Source: Lysinibacillus sp. B2A1 (lineage in GTDB: Bacteria; Bacillota; Bacilli; Bacillales_A; Planococcaceae). From it: a stretch of 64,000 nt of DNA. The stretch is taken from NCBI GenBank assembly GCA_002973635.1, contig CP027224.1, positions 1,126,501 through 1,190,500 on the forward strand, given 5' to 3'. Positions 44,042-51,669 of the stretch are shown piece by piece. Within the stretch, counting starts at the first letter, position 1. Each line of letters starts with the position of its first letter. The notes beneath the pieces were generated by a model. That model searched no databases. It saw only the letters and a program-made list of their open reading frames with translations, and had not been told where the DNA came from. The position numbers and the translations under genes were made by a program.

Positions 44042-44890
44042 ATGATGCGAGAAAATTGGCGTAAACAAGCGATTACGGATATATTGAATAAGTTTAATGT
44101 AGCTGGAGAGAAGGAGCTGGAAACAGTATTGATGGAGCATGCTCAAGTTTCGCTACGATTCGAGCTTGCTAGTAAGGAAAATTATGAGCAAATTGGGAAC
44201 AGTCGTATAGCAGGATGCCCTGATTTACCACCATCTATAGAATGGCCATGTACTGAGGATGGAGAAGCTTATACTTTTTTAGCGCAAATAAATTTGAGTG
44301 AATTGCCATTTTTGCCTTCAGATGATTGGCCATCATCGGGGATGTTTTATTTCTTTTTAGGTTTGGACGAGCCTGCCTATGATGTTGAGCATCAAGTCAT
44401 TTATTATAACGGTGACTTAGCAAATTTGACCTTGGCAAGCTTGCCTGAAGGCGTAGAGGGAGTAAATGCGGAAGAACGTGATTTTATTTCTCATCAAGTA
44501 ACTTGGCAACCTTGTTTGTCATTGCCTGATTTAGGGGAAGACTCAGAAATGCTGTTTGAGGAATATGAGGACATTTATACAGAGGTGTGTGGTGTAAGTG
44601 ATGCGCTTGCTGGAGGATTGCAAACTTGGGATGGGGAAACACAGCTAGATGCATATTTGTGCCGAAATGGGCTAAGTGCCTTTTTATATAACACTCATAA
44701 AATGCCAGAAAAATTGCGACATGAGGCACTAGAAGAGGCGCAAAATTGGGAAGTATTGTTCTCTTTATCCTCTTTAAATGCAGCGAATATGTGTTGGTGG
44801 GACGCGGGATATTTGGAATTTTTAATTCATGTTGAAGATTTAAAAAAGGCTCGCTTTGATAATACTTATCTTAATTTAGCGACAAGCTGA
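44042..44890 (+). CDS. DUF1963 / YwqG-family protein, copy 1
   Basis: 282-aa acidic protein of the YwqG/DUF1963 family: IGNSRIAGCPDLPPSIEWP then FLAQINLSELP and later GGLQTWDGETQ. Related to 48919-49782 in the same island (same GCPD/GGSPD-W-P and QINL/QLNL motifs). DUF1963 proteins are found in bacterial toxin-immunity contexts among others; no enzyme activity is known to me. AAAAGGGGAG precedes the ATG. Confidence 0.85.
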   Translation: MMRENWRKQAITDILNKFNVAGEKELETVLMEHAQVSLRFELASKENYEQIGNSRIAGCPDLPPSIEWPCTEDGEAYTFLAQINLSELPFLPSDDWPSSGMFYFFLGLDEPAYDVEHQVIYYNGDLANLTLASLPEGVEGVNAEERDFISHQVTWQPCLSLPDLGEDSEMLFEEYEDIYTEVCGVSDALAGGLQTWDGETQLDAYLCRNGLSAFLYNTHKMPEKLRHEALEEAQNWEVLFSLSSLNAANMCWWDAGYLEFLIHVEDLKKARFDNTYLNLATS

Positions 44891-45111
44891 TAATAGAGGT
44901 TGTCGAGAAAGCGGCTATCCTATTTTGATATGCCCCAAAAAGGTAGACAGATTAAAAAATAAAGCGGAGCGATGAAGCCTAGCTTAAATGTCAATCATTT
45001 AGCTTTGCTAAACAGCGTGGCAATTTGTGAGCTTTTCAATTGCTAGAGGCAGTAGAATAAGTTACTCATTTTTTATGTAGTGAAGTAAAAACATAACGAG
45101 GAGTGAGGGAA
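44891..45111. other. Intergenic gap with possible IS-end-like remnant
   Basis: 220 bp without a gene. The segment ATGCCCCAAAAAGGTAGACAG near 44929-44950 looks like the terminal sequence of an IS3-type element, but no transposase or partner end is present. Confidence 0.3.
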
Positions 45112-45633
45112 ATGAAGAATCAACAGAAGATTGCGGATTTCTTAACCAATTTAACACTTGAAAAAATATATAATCAAAATGGTCTGCTCATTTGGATAGA
45201 TTGGCGAGAAGCTGAAGAAGACTTAATAGATTACTTTAACGAGCAATTGCCTGTGTCAGATCAAATCAATTGTGAAATTATTGAGATAGATAAACCTAGA
45301 GGTGTGGATATTGTTCTATCCTCCCAAGAAAATTCAATGACGATTCCCTTTGCTGATGATGTAACTGATAGGGATAGTGCAATTCGAGCTATGCAGGAAA
45401 TGCTCTCCCCTCAATATCAAATTCGTTGGTTTATGGAATCATTAGGCAATGATACTCTGGCTTTTGCATTGCTACCAGTCGTACAATGGAAAGAATTAGA
45501 ACAGCAATTTGATAAGCGTAAAGTAGACTACTATTTCCAACCTGTTACAAACACTAGCGTCATGTTTGAAATGGGCATAGATGAAGTAGATTTATTAATG
45601 AAATCTAGAGCAACAGAACTTTTAAATATATGA
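45112..45633 (+). CDS. Hypothetical protein in immunity-like island
   Basis: 173-aa acidic protein (LTLEKIYNQNGLLIWIDWREAEEDL... ending VDLLMKSRATELLNI). No family recognised. ATG 45112 has GAGGAGTGAGG upstream. No membrane helices or signal peptide. Size, acidity and neighbours fit an immunity or orphan accessory protein, but that is contextual only. Confidence 0.7.
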   Translation: MKNQQKIADFLTNLTLEKIYNQNGLLIWIDWREAEEDLIDYFNEQLPVSDQINCEIIEIDKPRGVDIVLSSQENSMTIPFADDVTDRDSAIRAMQEMLSPQYQIRWFMESLGNDTLAFALLPVVQWKELEQQFDKRKVDYYFQPVTNTSVMFEMGIDEVDLLMKSRATELLNI

Positions 45634-45725
45634 AAGCGAGTAGTATAGTTGAAAAAGTTTTCACAGCTTGAATCACATAAGGAAAAAATACCTAACGATT
45701 ATAAGCTGACAATCAAATAGATTAC

Positions 45726-45782
45726 CTCATTCAGCAAATGTTTTTTGTATCTTTTCGATACAGGAAACATTTGCTAAATGAG
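45726..45782. repeat. Long palindrome (about 25-bp arms)
   Basis: Arms CTCATTCAGCAAATGTTT and its near complement AAACATTTGCTAAATGAG, extended by TGTATC / GATACA around a TTTTC loop. One arm recurs at about 43898-43920. No T tract outside, so it is unlikely to be a simple terminator. Confidence 0.75.
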
Positions 45783-45874
45783 GATAAAATTTCACCAACA
45801 ATACGACATCAAAATGCCCACGCCATATTTTTGCGCAAGCTCTTTCATAGTGCTACAGTAACAAAAAATCACCT

Positions 45875-46189
45875 TTACCACTCGCGTTCTCTTAATGCGT
45901 CCTCTACATCAATCTCAATATTGTATGCCTGCAATATATCAATCACTGTTTCTGCAATGCTATCTCTGGCAGCTGTTTCAATTTCACTGTCATGTTCATA
46001 AAACTCATCTTCCAATTCATTAATAGCAAGTGTCATCTCGTCCAATTTTTGTTGGATATCCTCTAAAGAGTGAGGAGCTTGCTCTAAATATTGAACAATA
46101 CCCTCTAATAACATTTTAATCTTATCAACTAAAAATTTTGGGTAATAATCATCTCTATACATATCTCTTAAGTAGTCTATTGTTTTCAT
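45875..46189 (-). CDS. DUF5713-like protein
   Basis: 104-aa acidic helical protein starting MKTIDYLRDMYRDDYYPKFL, the pattern I associate with the DUF5713 family. AAAGGAGC precedes the ATG. No function known; family members occur singly in accessory regions. The open frame on the opposite strand (45738-46001) is a shadow. Confidence 0.72.
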   Translation of the reverse strand: MKTIDYLRDMYRDDYYPKFLVDKIKMLLEGIVQYLEQAPHSLEDIQQKLDEMTLAINELEDEFYEHDSEIETAARDSIAETVIDILQAYNIEIDVEDALREREW

Positions 46190-46415
46190 TTTGTCCAGCT
46201 CCTTTATCTTGAATCAGCATTTTTCAGCCCTTTTCTCCGTAAAAATTAAGGCCTAATCTCTCTAATAACAGCTTGTATACAGTTGTTAAGCTGTATAAAT
46301 ATTAACAAATCTATTGTGAAAATATCGATTGCTTACGCAAATTGAAGCTGTTTTTGTAAGCAATCTGCTACGAACTTATTCGTTTATGGGCGAATCATTA
46401 CTTTAGGCTTATAAT
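46190..46415. other. Intergenic gap with inverted repeat
   Basis: 225 bp without a gene. It contains an inverted repeat GATTGCTTAC / GTAAGCAATC at 46328-46365 with an 18-base interior. Nothing else recognised. Confidence 0.5.
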
Positions 46416-46841
46416 CTATTTTAAAAAAGCTTTAAATTTTCCCTCCAACAACCTTGCAACAAGTGCATAATTTTCTTCATTATAAATAGCTGCATACAGT
46501 GAATCGTATCCATCGAAAAGCTGTAATGGGAGGTTTTCATAGTCAGTTAAATAGGCATCGTAATAGGTAGATGCAAACGCAGCTCCTTCTTCCGTTAAAT
46601 CTTCATCTATCAAAACTCCATCGTAAAACTCAATGAAAAAATCGAGCGCTGTTATTTCACCTATCATTAGCTGTTCATAAAGCCCTGGGTCGTCTTCTTC
46701 GATGACAGTCGTATTTGCTAATTGATGCTCTAACATCCAACGGTAAAAAAACGCGATATGCACTGTACCTTGATCAGTAGATAACTCCTGTGGAAAGTCC
46801 TCTGCATCAAAATGCCATTTCGATTTGTCATAGGCTGTCAT
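46416..46841 (-). CDS. Small acidic protein, DUF7832-like
   Basis: 141-aa protein beginning MTAYDKSKWHFDAEDFP, followed by GTVHIAFFYRWMLEH and FYDGVLIDEDL. This YDKxKWHxxxDFP...THI.FFxW pattern matches a family of small uncharacterised proteins (DUF7832, from memory). ATG 46841 has AGGAGA upstream; the longer upstream frame overlaps the next gene and is rejected. Lies 16 bp after the 411-aa gene on the same strand, so probably co-transcribed. Confidence 0.7.
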   Translation of the reverse strand: MTAYDKSKWHFDAEDFPQELSTDQGTVHIAFFYRWMLEHQLANTTVIEEDDPGLYEQLMIGEITALDFFIEFYDGVLIDEDLTEEGAAFASTYYDAYLTDYENLPLQLFDGYDSLYAAIYNEENYALVARLLEGKFKAFLK

Positions 46842-46857
46842 AAAATTTCTCCTGTTT

Positions 46858-48093
46858 TTATATAAGCTCTTTAATAATCGGCTCAAAGCGTGTGCGATAT
46901 GGCTCTGGAATGCGCATAAATGCTGAACTAGTAAAGTCATTCAAATGGATGATGCCAAAGCATGTGTATAAAAGCTGCGCTACAACCATATCTTTATATT
47001 CTTCAATGTGCTCACTTTGTTCTAGAGGAATAAATGGGCAAAGCTCTACAAATGGCGACTTCATAAATTTTTCAAACCATTGTAAATTGATATCTGTGCT
47101 CATAGCTTTTTCAAAGATATCATCGTATGGAACTTCTTGAACAGCTAGCACAGTACATACAAAGACAGGCAATGTTTCAGGTGTTAGACCAAATGTTTCT
47201 ACATAGGCTTTTGCAAAGTATTCAGGCATTGGCGAATGATCGCCATCGCATTCATACATATAGTCGATAACAAGCTTGCCATAGCTTTTATCGTATAAGC
47301 CAAGACCGAAAACAGCGAATGTACTTGGCATTGCTGCTTCTTCTTCATCAACATCTTGATAAAAATGGAACTGTTCCATCGCCTTATAACTATACTCAAC
47401 TAGTGCAGCATGTAGGCTAGGGTAGCTGAGAGCTTTAGTAAAGAAATGATGTGATGATGTGACAGGTAAATGCTCGATTGGCAACACTAAGTCACTTTTA
47501 CCTTCATAATAAATGCCATAGCTTTTAGGGAAATCCTCTTCTAATAATGTATTTAAGTATTCCAAAGCTTGACGATAAGCTTCCTCGCACTCTTCTTTAA
47601 TTTTAATCGTAATCGTGGCTAGTACATCATTTGCTTGGCAGAAAATTAGATTGGATGCCATTTGCTGTTTATGTGTTGGCAAAGTACCAGAGCCGACTGT
47701 GATTAATGAGTTATATGCTACTGCATCTAATTCTTTAATTGTTGCCAGCAGTTTCTCGACTGTTAAATAGGAATAGCTAGCACCATATTTACTTAAATTC
47801 ACTGCATAGTAGCATAGTAATGGTAAGTAAGTTAATGATTGATGCTCTTCGATAAAGCGAGAAAGACAATAGCGCTGTGTTTCAAAGTCTAGCTCTTGAC
47901 GAAATTTATCAAGCAATACAAGCTGCTGATAATGGCAAAGCACTTCATGCAGCGTAATGGTGTCCAGTAAAAAAGACAGGGTGATGATTTTAGAAGGATA
48001 ACCTTCTGTTTCAACTTTATATTGTTTAGCAAGTAGTTCTTGCTCAAGCTGTAGCCATAAAGTTTCGTTTTCGGTAAATTGTTTAGTTTTCAT
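46858..48093 (-). CDS. Hypothetical 411-aa protein (possibly DUF6138)
   Basis: 411-aa soluble, acidic, largely helical protein with no motif I can assign with confidence; size and neighbours suggest the DUF6138 group. It starts at an ATG with GGAGGAG upstream, and that ATG overlaps by 4 bp (ATGA) the stop of a short open frame which looks like the tail of a decayed gene. Co-directional with the DUF7832-like gene. Confidence 0.7.
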   Translation of the reverse strand: MKTKQFTENETLWLQLEQELLAKQYKVETEGYPSKIITLSFLLDTITLHEVLCHYQQLVLLDKFRQELDFETQRYCLSRFIEEHQSLTYLPLLCYYAVNLSKYGASYSYLTVEKLLATIKELDAVAYNSLITVGSGTLPTHKQQMASNLIFCQANDVLATITIKIKEECEEAYRQALEYLNTLLEEDFPKSYGIYYEGKSDLVLPIEHLPVTSSHHFFTKALSYPSLHAALVEYSYKAMEQFHFYQDVDEEEAAMPSTFAVFGLGLYDKSYGKLVIDYMYECDGDHSPMPEYFAKAYVETFGLTPETLPVFVCTVLAVQEVPYDDIFEKAMSTDINLQWFEKFMKSPFVELCPFIPLEQSEHIEEYKDMVVAQLLYTCFGIIHLNDFTSSAFMRIPEPYRTRFEPIIKELI

Positions 48094-48215
48094 GGAACTC
48101 CTCCCTCTATGAACCCTTGTCTTTTTGCATACTCCGTAAGTTCTTCTGTTAGTTCATGATACAACTCGCAAAGCAATCTGAATTCCTTACTTTTTATGAA
48201 AGAACAACCGCTCGA
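48090..48215 (-). pseudogene. Remnant 3' end of a decayed gene, coupled to the 411-aa gene
   Basis: 41-codon open frame on the minus strand with no plausible start (…KEFRLLCELYHELTEEL…EYAKRQGFIEGG), ending in TGA that overlaps the ATG of the 411-aa gene. The amphipathic, hydrophilic composition and the ATGA overlap suggest the surviving tail of a former upstream operon partner. Confidence 0.4.
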
Positions 48216-48221
48216 TTAAAA

Positions 48222-48660
48222 TTAACTTTCGTGCGAAATATCGTAAATTTCAAATTCATCATTAAACCTTACTACTAGTAATTCATCAGAAAAATCTAAT
48301 GTGCAATCAATCGTATTATCTTTTTTAGGTGCAATGATAACTGTTCTAAGATCTAATGTTTGAATAAACATTTCTGATGTGATTTCTTTTTCATAACTAA
48401 CATAAAAAATTTTTGCACAACTTATCTGATAATTCATCAAGATTAAGCTCAATGAAGTATTTTACAAGGTCACTAGAATCTCTTATCTTAAGTAATTCAC
48501 TTTTTCCTATCCCGTACATGGTAGGAATCTTCTCTACAAAATACCTCACAACCTCCATATTTTTTTCATCTACAAAATCCTCAAAAATATACAAAGTAAC
48601 ATTTATCTTTTTCTCAGAAAGAACTATATCAAAATTTTCGTAGAAACCTTCGCTAGACAA
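48222..48660 (-). pseudogene. Frameshifted small protein (DUF2004-like), about 145 codons
   Basis: Two overlapping minus-strand frames (48397-48660 and 48222-48452) together make one protein-like sequence. The first runs from MSSEGFYENFDIV to DELSDKLCK and the second resumes with IFYVSYEKEIT and ends DFSDELLVVRFNDEFEIYD. The break is at an A5T6 run (48408-48418); removing one base there restores a single frame. The end resembles DUF2004-type small proteins. Either a real pseudogene or a homopolymer sequencing error. Confidence 0.6.
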
Positions 48661-48661
48661 T

Positions 48662-48925
48662 ATATTAAGGTTTCTAAGATATGGGAGGATTCAACGACAT
48701 TATAAGCATCACTGTGATCCAATGTGCATCAATATACTGCAATTCGAACACTATTTTCCAAAATATAGTTCTACTTTAACATATAAATGCGAGGATGATA
48801 GAAGATATGAAAAATTATATAATTGATACGACTTTGATCATAAAGCAAGGCTTGGCGATGCTCCTATAGGGAAACATCACCGATTAATAAAAACCGCTGA
48901 ATCATTACTTACAAATAGTCAATAG
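48662..48925 (+). pseudogene. Relic open frame, possible tail of a toxin-like protein
   Basis: One plus-strand frame reads as protein for 54 codons before a TGA at 48824-48826, then continues for 33 codons to TAG at 48923-48925. The two parts are His/Arg/Lys-rich (RIQRHYKHHCDP, then YDFDHKARLGDAPIGKHHRL). No start codon or ribosome-binding site. The basic, His-rich composition is unlike the acidic neighbours and would suit a nuclease-type toxin tip, but no family is recognised. Confidence 0.3.
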
Positions 48926-49782
48926 CACTGCAAAACAGTCCATACTTTATCGAAGTCTTTGTTTTTGCAGTCCTCCTCACGAATCCAAAAATATAGTTTG
49001 CCACTATCGCCCCACATATAGCCTAGATCATCTTCCGAATCAAGCTGTAATAGGAGCTGCCAATCCTTTACGTGTGGTTCAAGCTCCTTGCGTAATGGGT
49101 GATTATAGGCTGTTGAATCCCCGCAATATAAACCATTTGTGACAAGCTGACATTCTAAATACATATCCCCTTGAATCGTATCTGGATGACCATCTATACG
49201 ATGTGTCGTCTGTTCCGTAGCCTCTTCATCGACCCAATCATAAAAAAAGTCATTATAGGCATCTTGTTGTTCCTCTGTTAAGATGGTTTCTAAATTTTTG
49301 CTATAAGGAGATGCCCAAGATGGGAGTGTCCATTCATTTCTAAAGTGTAGTACCGCACTATCAATATACTCTGTTAATGCTGAGGGTTGCTGCATTCGCT
49401 GTAAACTGTCAGGTGTTTGTGTGAAATGGAAAACGTGAAAGCCATCGCCATCATTTGGATTATAGCCCCAAGGTTGTCCAATGACATCATAGAAAAAGGA
49501 TAGTAGTCCATCAGCAGGCAGCAAGTTATTTGAATCAAACGACTTCACTTCTGCTAAATTAAGCTGACATAGAAAGTATAATGGCTGGTTATTATTTGTA
49601 AGTGGCCATACAAAATCTGTCGGTACATCAGGAGAGCCACCGATTTTGGACTGACCGATTTGAATGGCTTCATCCGCTGTCAGTGTTGTTGAAGCACGAA
49701 TTGACTTTTTAGCAAACTGCAAAATTTGCTCTGCAACCTCTCCAAGCTTAAAATCAAGCAATGCCGTGCGTAACTTTTCCAT
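48919..49782 (-). CDS. DUF1963 / YwqG-family protein, copy 2
   Basis: 287-aa acidic protein: IGQSKIGGSPDVPTDFVWP, FLCQLNLAEV, GLLSFFYDV, RIDGHPDTIQGDM and the C-terminal DDLGYMWGDSGKLYFWI. These are the full YwqG/DUF1963 hallmarks. Diverged paralogue of 44042-44890. GAGGGGGAA precedes the ATG. Its 3' end touches the relic on the other strand. Confidence 0.88.
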   Translation of the reverse strand: MEKLRTALLDFKLGEVAEQILQFAKKSIRASTTLTADEAIQIGQSKIGGSPDVPTDFVWPLTNNNQPLYFLCQLNLAEVKSFDSNNLLPADGLLSFFYDVIGQPWGYNPNDGDGFHVFHFTQTPDSLQRMQQPSALTEYIDSAVLHFRNEWTLPSWASPYSKNLETILTEEQQDAYNDFFYDWVDEEATEQTTHRIDGHPDTIQGDMYLECQLVTNGLYCGDSTAYNHPLRKELEPHVKDWQLLLQLDSEDDLGYMWGDSGKLYFWIREEDCKNKDFDKVWTVLQCY

Positions 49783-49823
49783 GTTTATTCCCCCTCATTT
49801 TTATCTAATTTCAATATAGTACA

Positions 49824-49985
49824 TATGTTCTCTTGTGTAAAGCTTGTATTTGGAATTATGAAAATATTGTTGAATCAACAATTTTAGAGAAGCATCTCAA
49901 TATACGAGGTTTTCTTGAATTTTTACAGACTTTTGATACAGTAGAGGATGATGGTGATAGGAATAATTATGTAAAGATTGTGTGA
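49824..49985 (+). pseudogene. 3' remnant of an unidentified gene
   Basis: 54 codons open on the plus strand to TGA at 49983-49985, without a start. The residues from 49848 on look like real protein (WNYENIVESTILEKHL, RGFLEFLQTFDTVEDD). It is acidic like the intact island proteins, so probably the tail of a deleted immunity-type gene. Confidence 0.35.
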
Positions 49986-50054
49986 GATTTTTTATCACTT
50001 TAACAATGGATTAAACTGTTGGTATATCAACATTTATAGAGGGAGGATTACTAG

Positions 50055-51107
50055 ATGAAAACGTATCGTATTGCTGTTATACCGGGGGATGGAATTGGAA
50101 AAGAGGTTGTCCCTGCTGCGATAGAGGTTCTTGATCAGGCTGCACGTCTAGATGGAAGCTTTCAATTTGAATGGACTACGTTTCCTTGGGGCTGCGACTA
50201 TTATTTAGAGACAGGCAAAATGATGCCCGATAATGGCATTGAAATATTAAAAGGCTATGATCAAATTTTCTTAGGGGCAGTAGGGATGCCCAATTTAGTG
50301 CCTGATCACATTTCTTTATGGGGGCTACTAATCAAAATTCGCCGTGAGATGAAGCAGTCTATAAATGTGCGTCCAGTAAAGCTATTACAAGGCTTACCCT
50401 CACCGTTACGCAACCCAAATGACTTTGATTTAGTTGTTGTACGTGAAAACTCAGAGGGAGAGTACGCTGAAAGCGGTGGCAGAATACATAGTGGGCAGGA
50501 TGAGGTTGCTATCCAAAATGCTATATTTACAAGGAAAGGTACAGAGCGTGCGATGCGTTATGCATTTGAAATAGCGAAAACACGACGTCAGCATGTGACA
50601 AGTGCGACGAAGTCAAATGGAATTACCTATAGCATGCCATTTTGGGACGAGGTTTTTGCACAAGTAGGAAAAGATTATGAAGACATTGGTCAAGTTTCTA
50701 CGCATATTGATGCATTAGCTGCCTTCTTCGTCATGAAACCAGAAAGTTTTGATGTCATCGTTGCCTCCAATTTATTTGGTGATATATTAACAGATTTAGG
50801 TGGGGCTATTATGGGTAGCATTGGAATTGCTCCAGCAGCAAATTTAAATATTGAACGACAATATCCGTCTATGTTTGAACCTGTTCATGGCTCTGCTCCA
50901 GATATTGCTGGTCAGGGGATAGCCAATCCACTTGGACAAATTTGGACAGGTAAAATGATGCTTGATTTCTTAGGCTATCATGAGCTTGGCACAAGAGTGC
51001 TAAATGCGATAGAAGCAACATTAGCACAAGGGATCAAGACAGCAGATTTAGGTGGAACTTCAACATTACGCGATGTAACAAGCGCAGTACTAAATCATTT
51101 GCGATAA
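50055..51107 (+). CDS. Tartrate / D-malate dehydrogenase (isocitrate/isopropylmalate dehydrogenase family)
   Basis: 350-aa NAD-dependent beta-decarboxylating dehydrogenase. IPGDGIGKEV start, substrate-loop region LWGLLIKIRREM in place of the isopropylmalate or isocitrate loop, VVRENSEGEY, the metal-binding NLFGDILTDLGG and EPVHGSAPDIAG. The loop and length match the TtuC/DmlA/YcsA subgroup (tartrate or D-malate). Exact substrate cannot be read from sequence. GGGAGGAT before the ATG. Confidence 0.9.
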   Translation: MKTYRIAVIPGDGIGKEVVPAAIEVLDQAARLDGSFQFEWTTFPWGCDYYLETGKMMPDNGIEILKGYDQIFLGAVGMPNLVPDHISLWGLLIKIRREMKQSINVRPVKLLQGLPSPLRNPNDFDLVVVRENSEGEYAESGGRIHSGQDEVAIQNAIFTRKGTERAMRYAFEIAKTRRQHVTSATKSNGITYSMPFWDEVFAQVGKDYEDIGQVSTHIDALAAFFVMKPESFDVIVASNLFGDILTDLGGAIMGSIGIAPAANLNIERQYPSMFEPVHGSAPDIAGQGIANPLGQIWTGKMMLDFLGYHELGTRVLNAIEATLAQGIKTADLGGTSTLRDVTSAVLNHLR

Positions 51108-51140
51108 GGCATATGAAAAAATGATTGGAGTGAAGCGCTT

Positions 51141-51605
51141 ATGAAAAACTTTTTTGCTTACAATTGGCAAGTCAGAGATGAATGGTTTGAGTGGTGCAAT
51201 CAGCTAAGCCCAGAGGAATTATTGAAGGAAAGGCAAGGCGGAGTAGGGAGTTTCCTTTATACACTTTTTCATATTATAGATGTTGAATATAGCTGGATTC
51301 GTGGCATCCAACGCGAAAAAGACAGAATATTCGATTTTAGTGATTATCAAACATTAGAGCAAGTGAAAAAGCTTTCTGATGAACTACGAATTGACAATAT
51401 CGAATTTTTAAAAGTCAATGAGGGCTTTAATAATGGCATTGTAAAAGTCGCTTGGGATGATAAGGAATATAGAAAAATTGATATTATCCATCATATTATT
51501 GTGCATGAAATCCATCATATAGGTCAGCTTTCCGTTTGGGCAAAGGAATTAGCCCTACCTTCTGTATCTGCGAATTTTATTGGTAGAGAATTAAAGACTT
51601 ATTAA
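51141..51605 (+). CDS. DinB-family protein
   Basis: 154-aa four-helix-bundle protein of the DinB/YfiT-like metalloprotein family. Putative metal-ligand histidines are in TLFHIIDVEYSW and in HHIIVHEIHHIGQLSVW. The family includes thiol-dependent transferases (bacillithiol-S-transferases in Bacillales) and proteins of unknown role. TTGGAGTG upstream. Possibly co-transcribed with the dehydrogenase (33-bp gap). Confidence 0.88.
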   Translation: MKNFFAYNWQVRDEWFEWCNQLSPEELLKERQGGVGSFLYTLFHIIDVEYSWIRGIQREKDRIFDFSDYQTLEQVKKLSDELRIDNIEFLKVNEGFNNGIVKVAWDDKEYRKIDIIHHIIVHEIHHIGQLSVWAKELALPSVSANFIGRELKTY

Positions 51606-51630
51606 TCTAATTTTTATATACAGCAAGGAA

Positions 51631-51665
51631 AAAGGTAAGGGCATGTTAAAATGACCCTTACCTCT
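51631..51665. terminator. Terminator between DinB and glycerophosphodiesterase genes
   Basis: Stem GGTAAGGG / CCCTTACC; on the minus strand followed by TTTTTCC, so it mainly serves the minus-strand gene. Confidence 0.75.
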
Positions 51666-51669
51666 ATGA

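Noticed and set aside
44929..44950. IS3-type insertion sequence
   Set aside because: Only a terminal-like motif is seen; there is no transposase, opposite end or target duplication.
45738..46001. Plus-strand frame opposite the DUF5713-like gene
   Set aside because: It starts inside the palindrome and runs antisense to a better-supported gene; composition is not protein-like.
48408..48418. Programmed -1 ribosomal frameshift at the A5T6 run
   Set aside because: The second frame is reached by +1 (skipping a base), not -1, so a standard slippery heptamer does not explain it. Decay, transcript slippage or sequence error fit better.
42741..50000. Prophage or integrative element
   Set aside because: No integrase, capsid, terminase, conjugation genes or tRNA target site; only small accessory genes are present.
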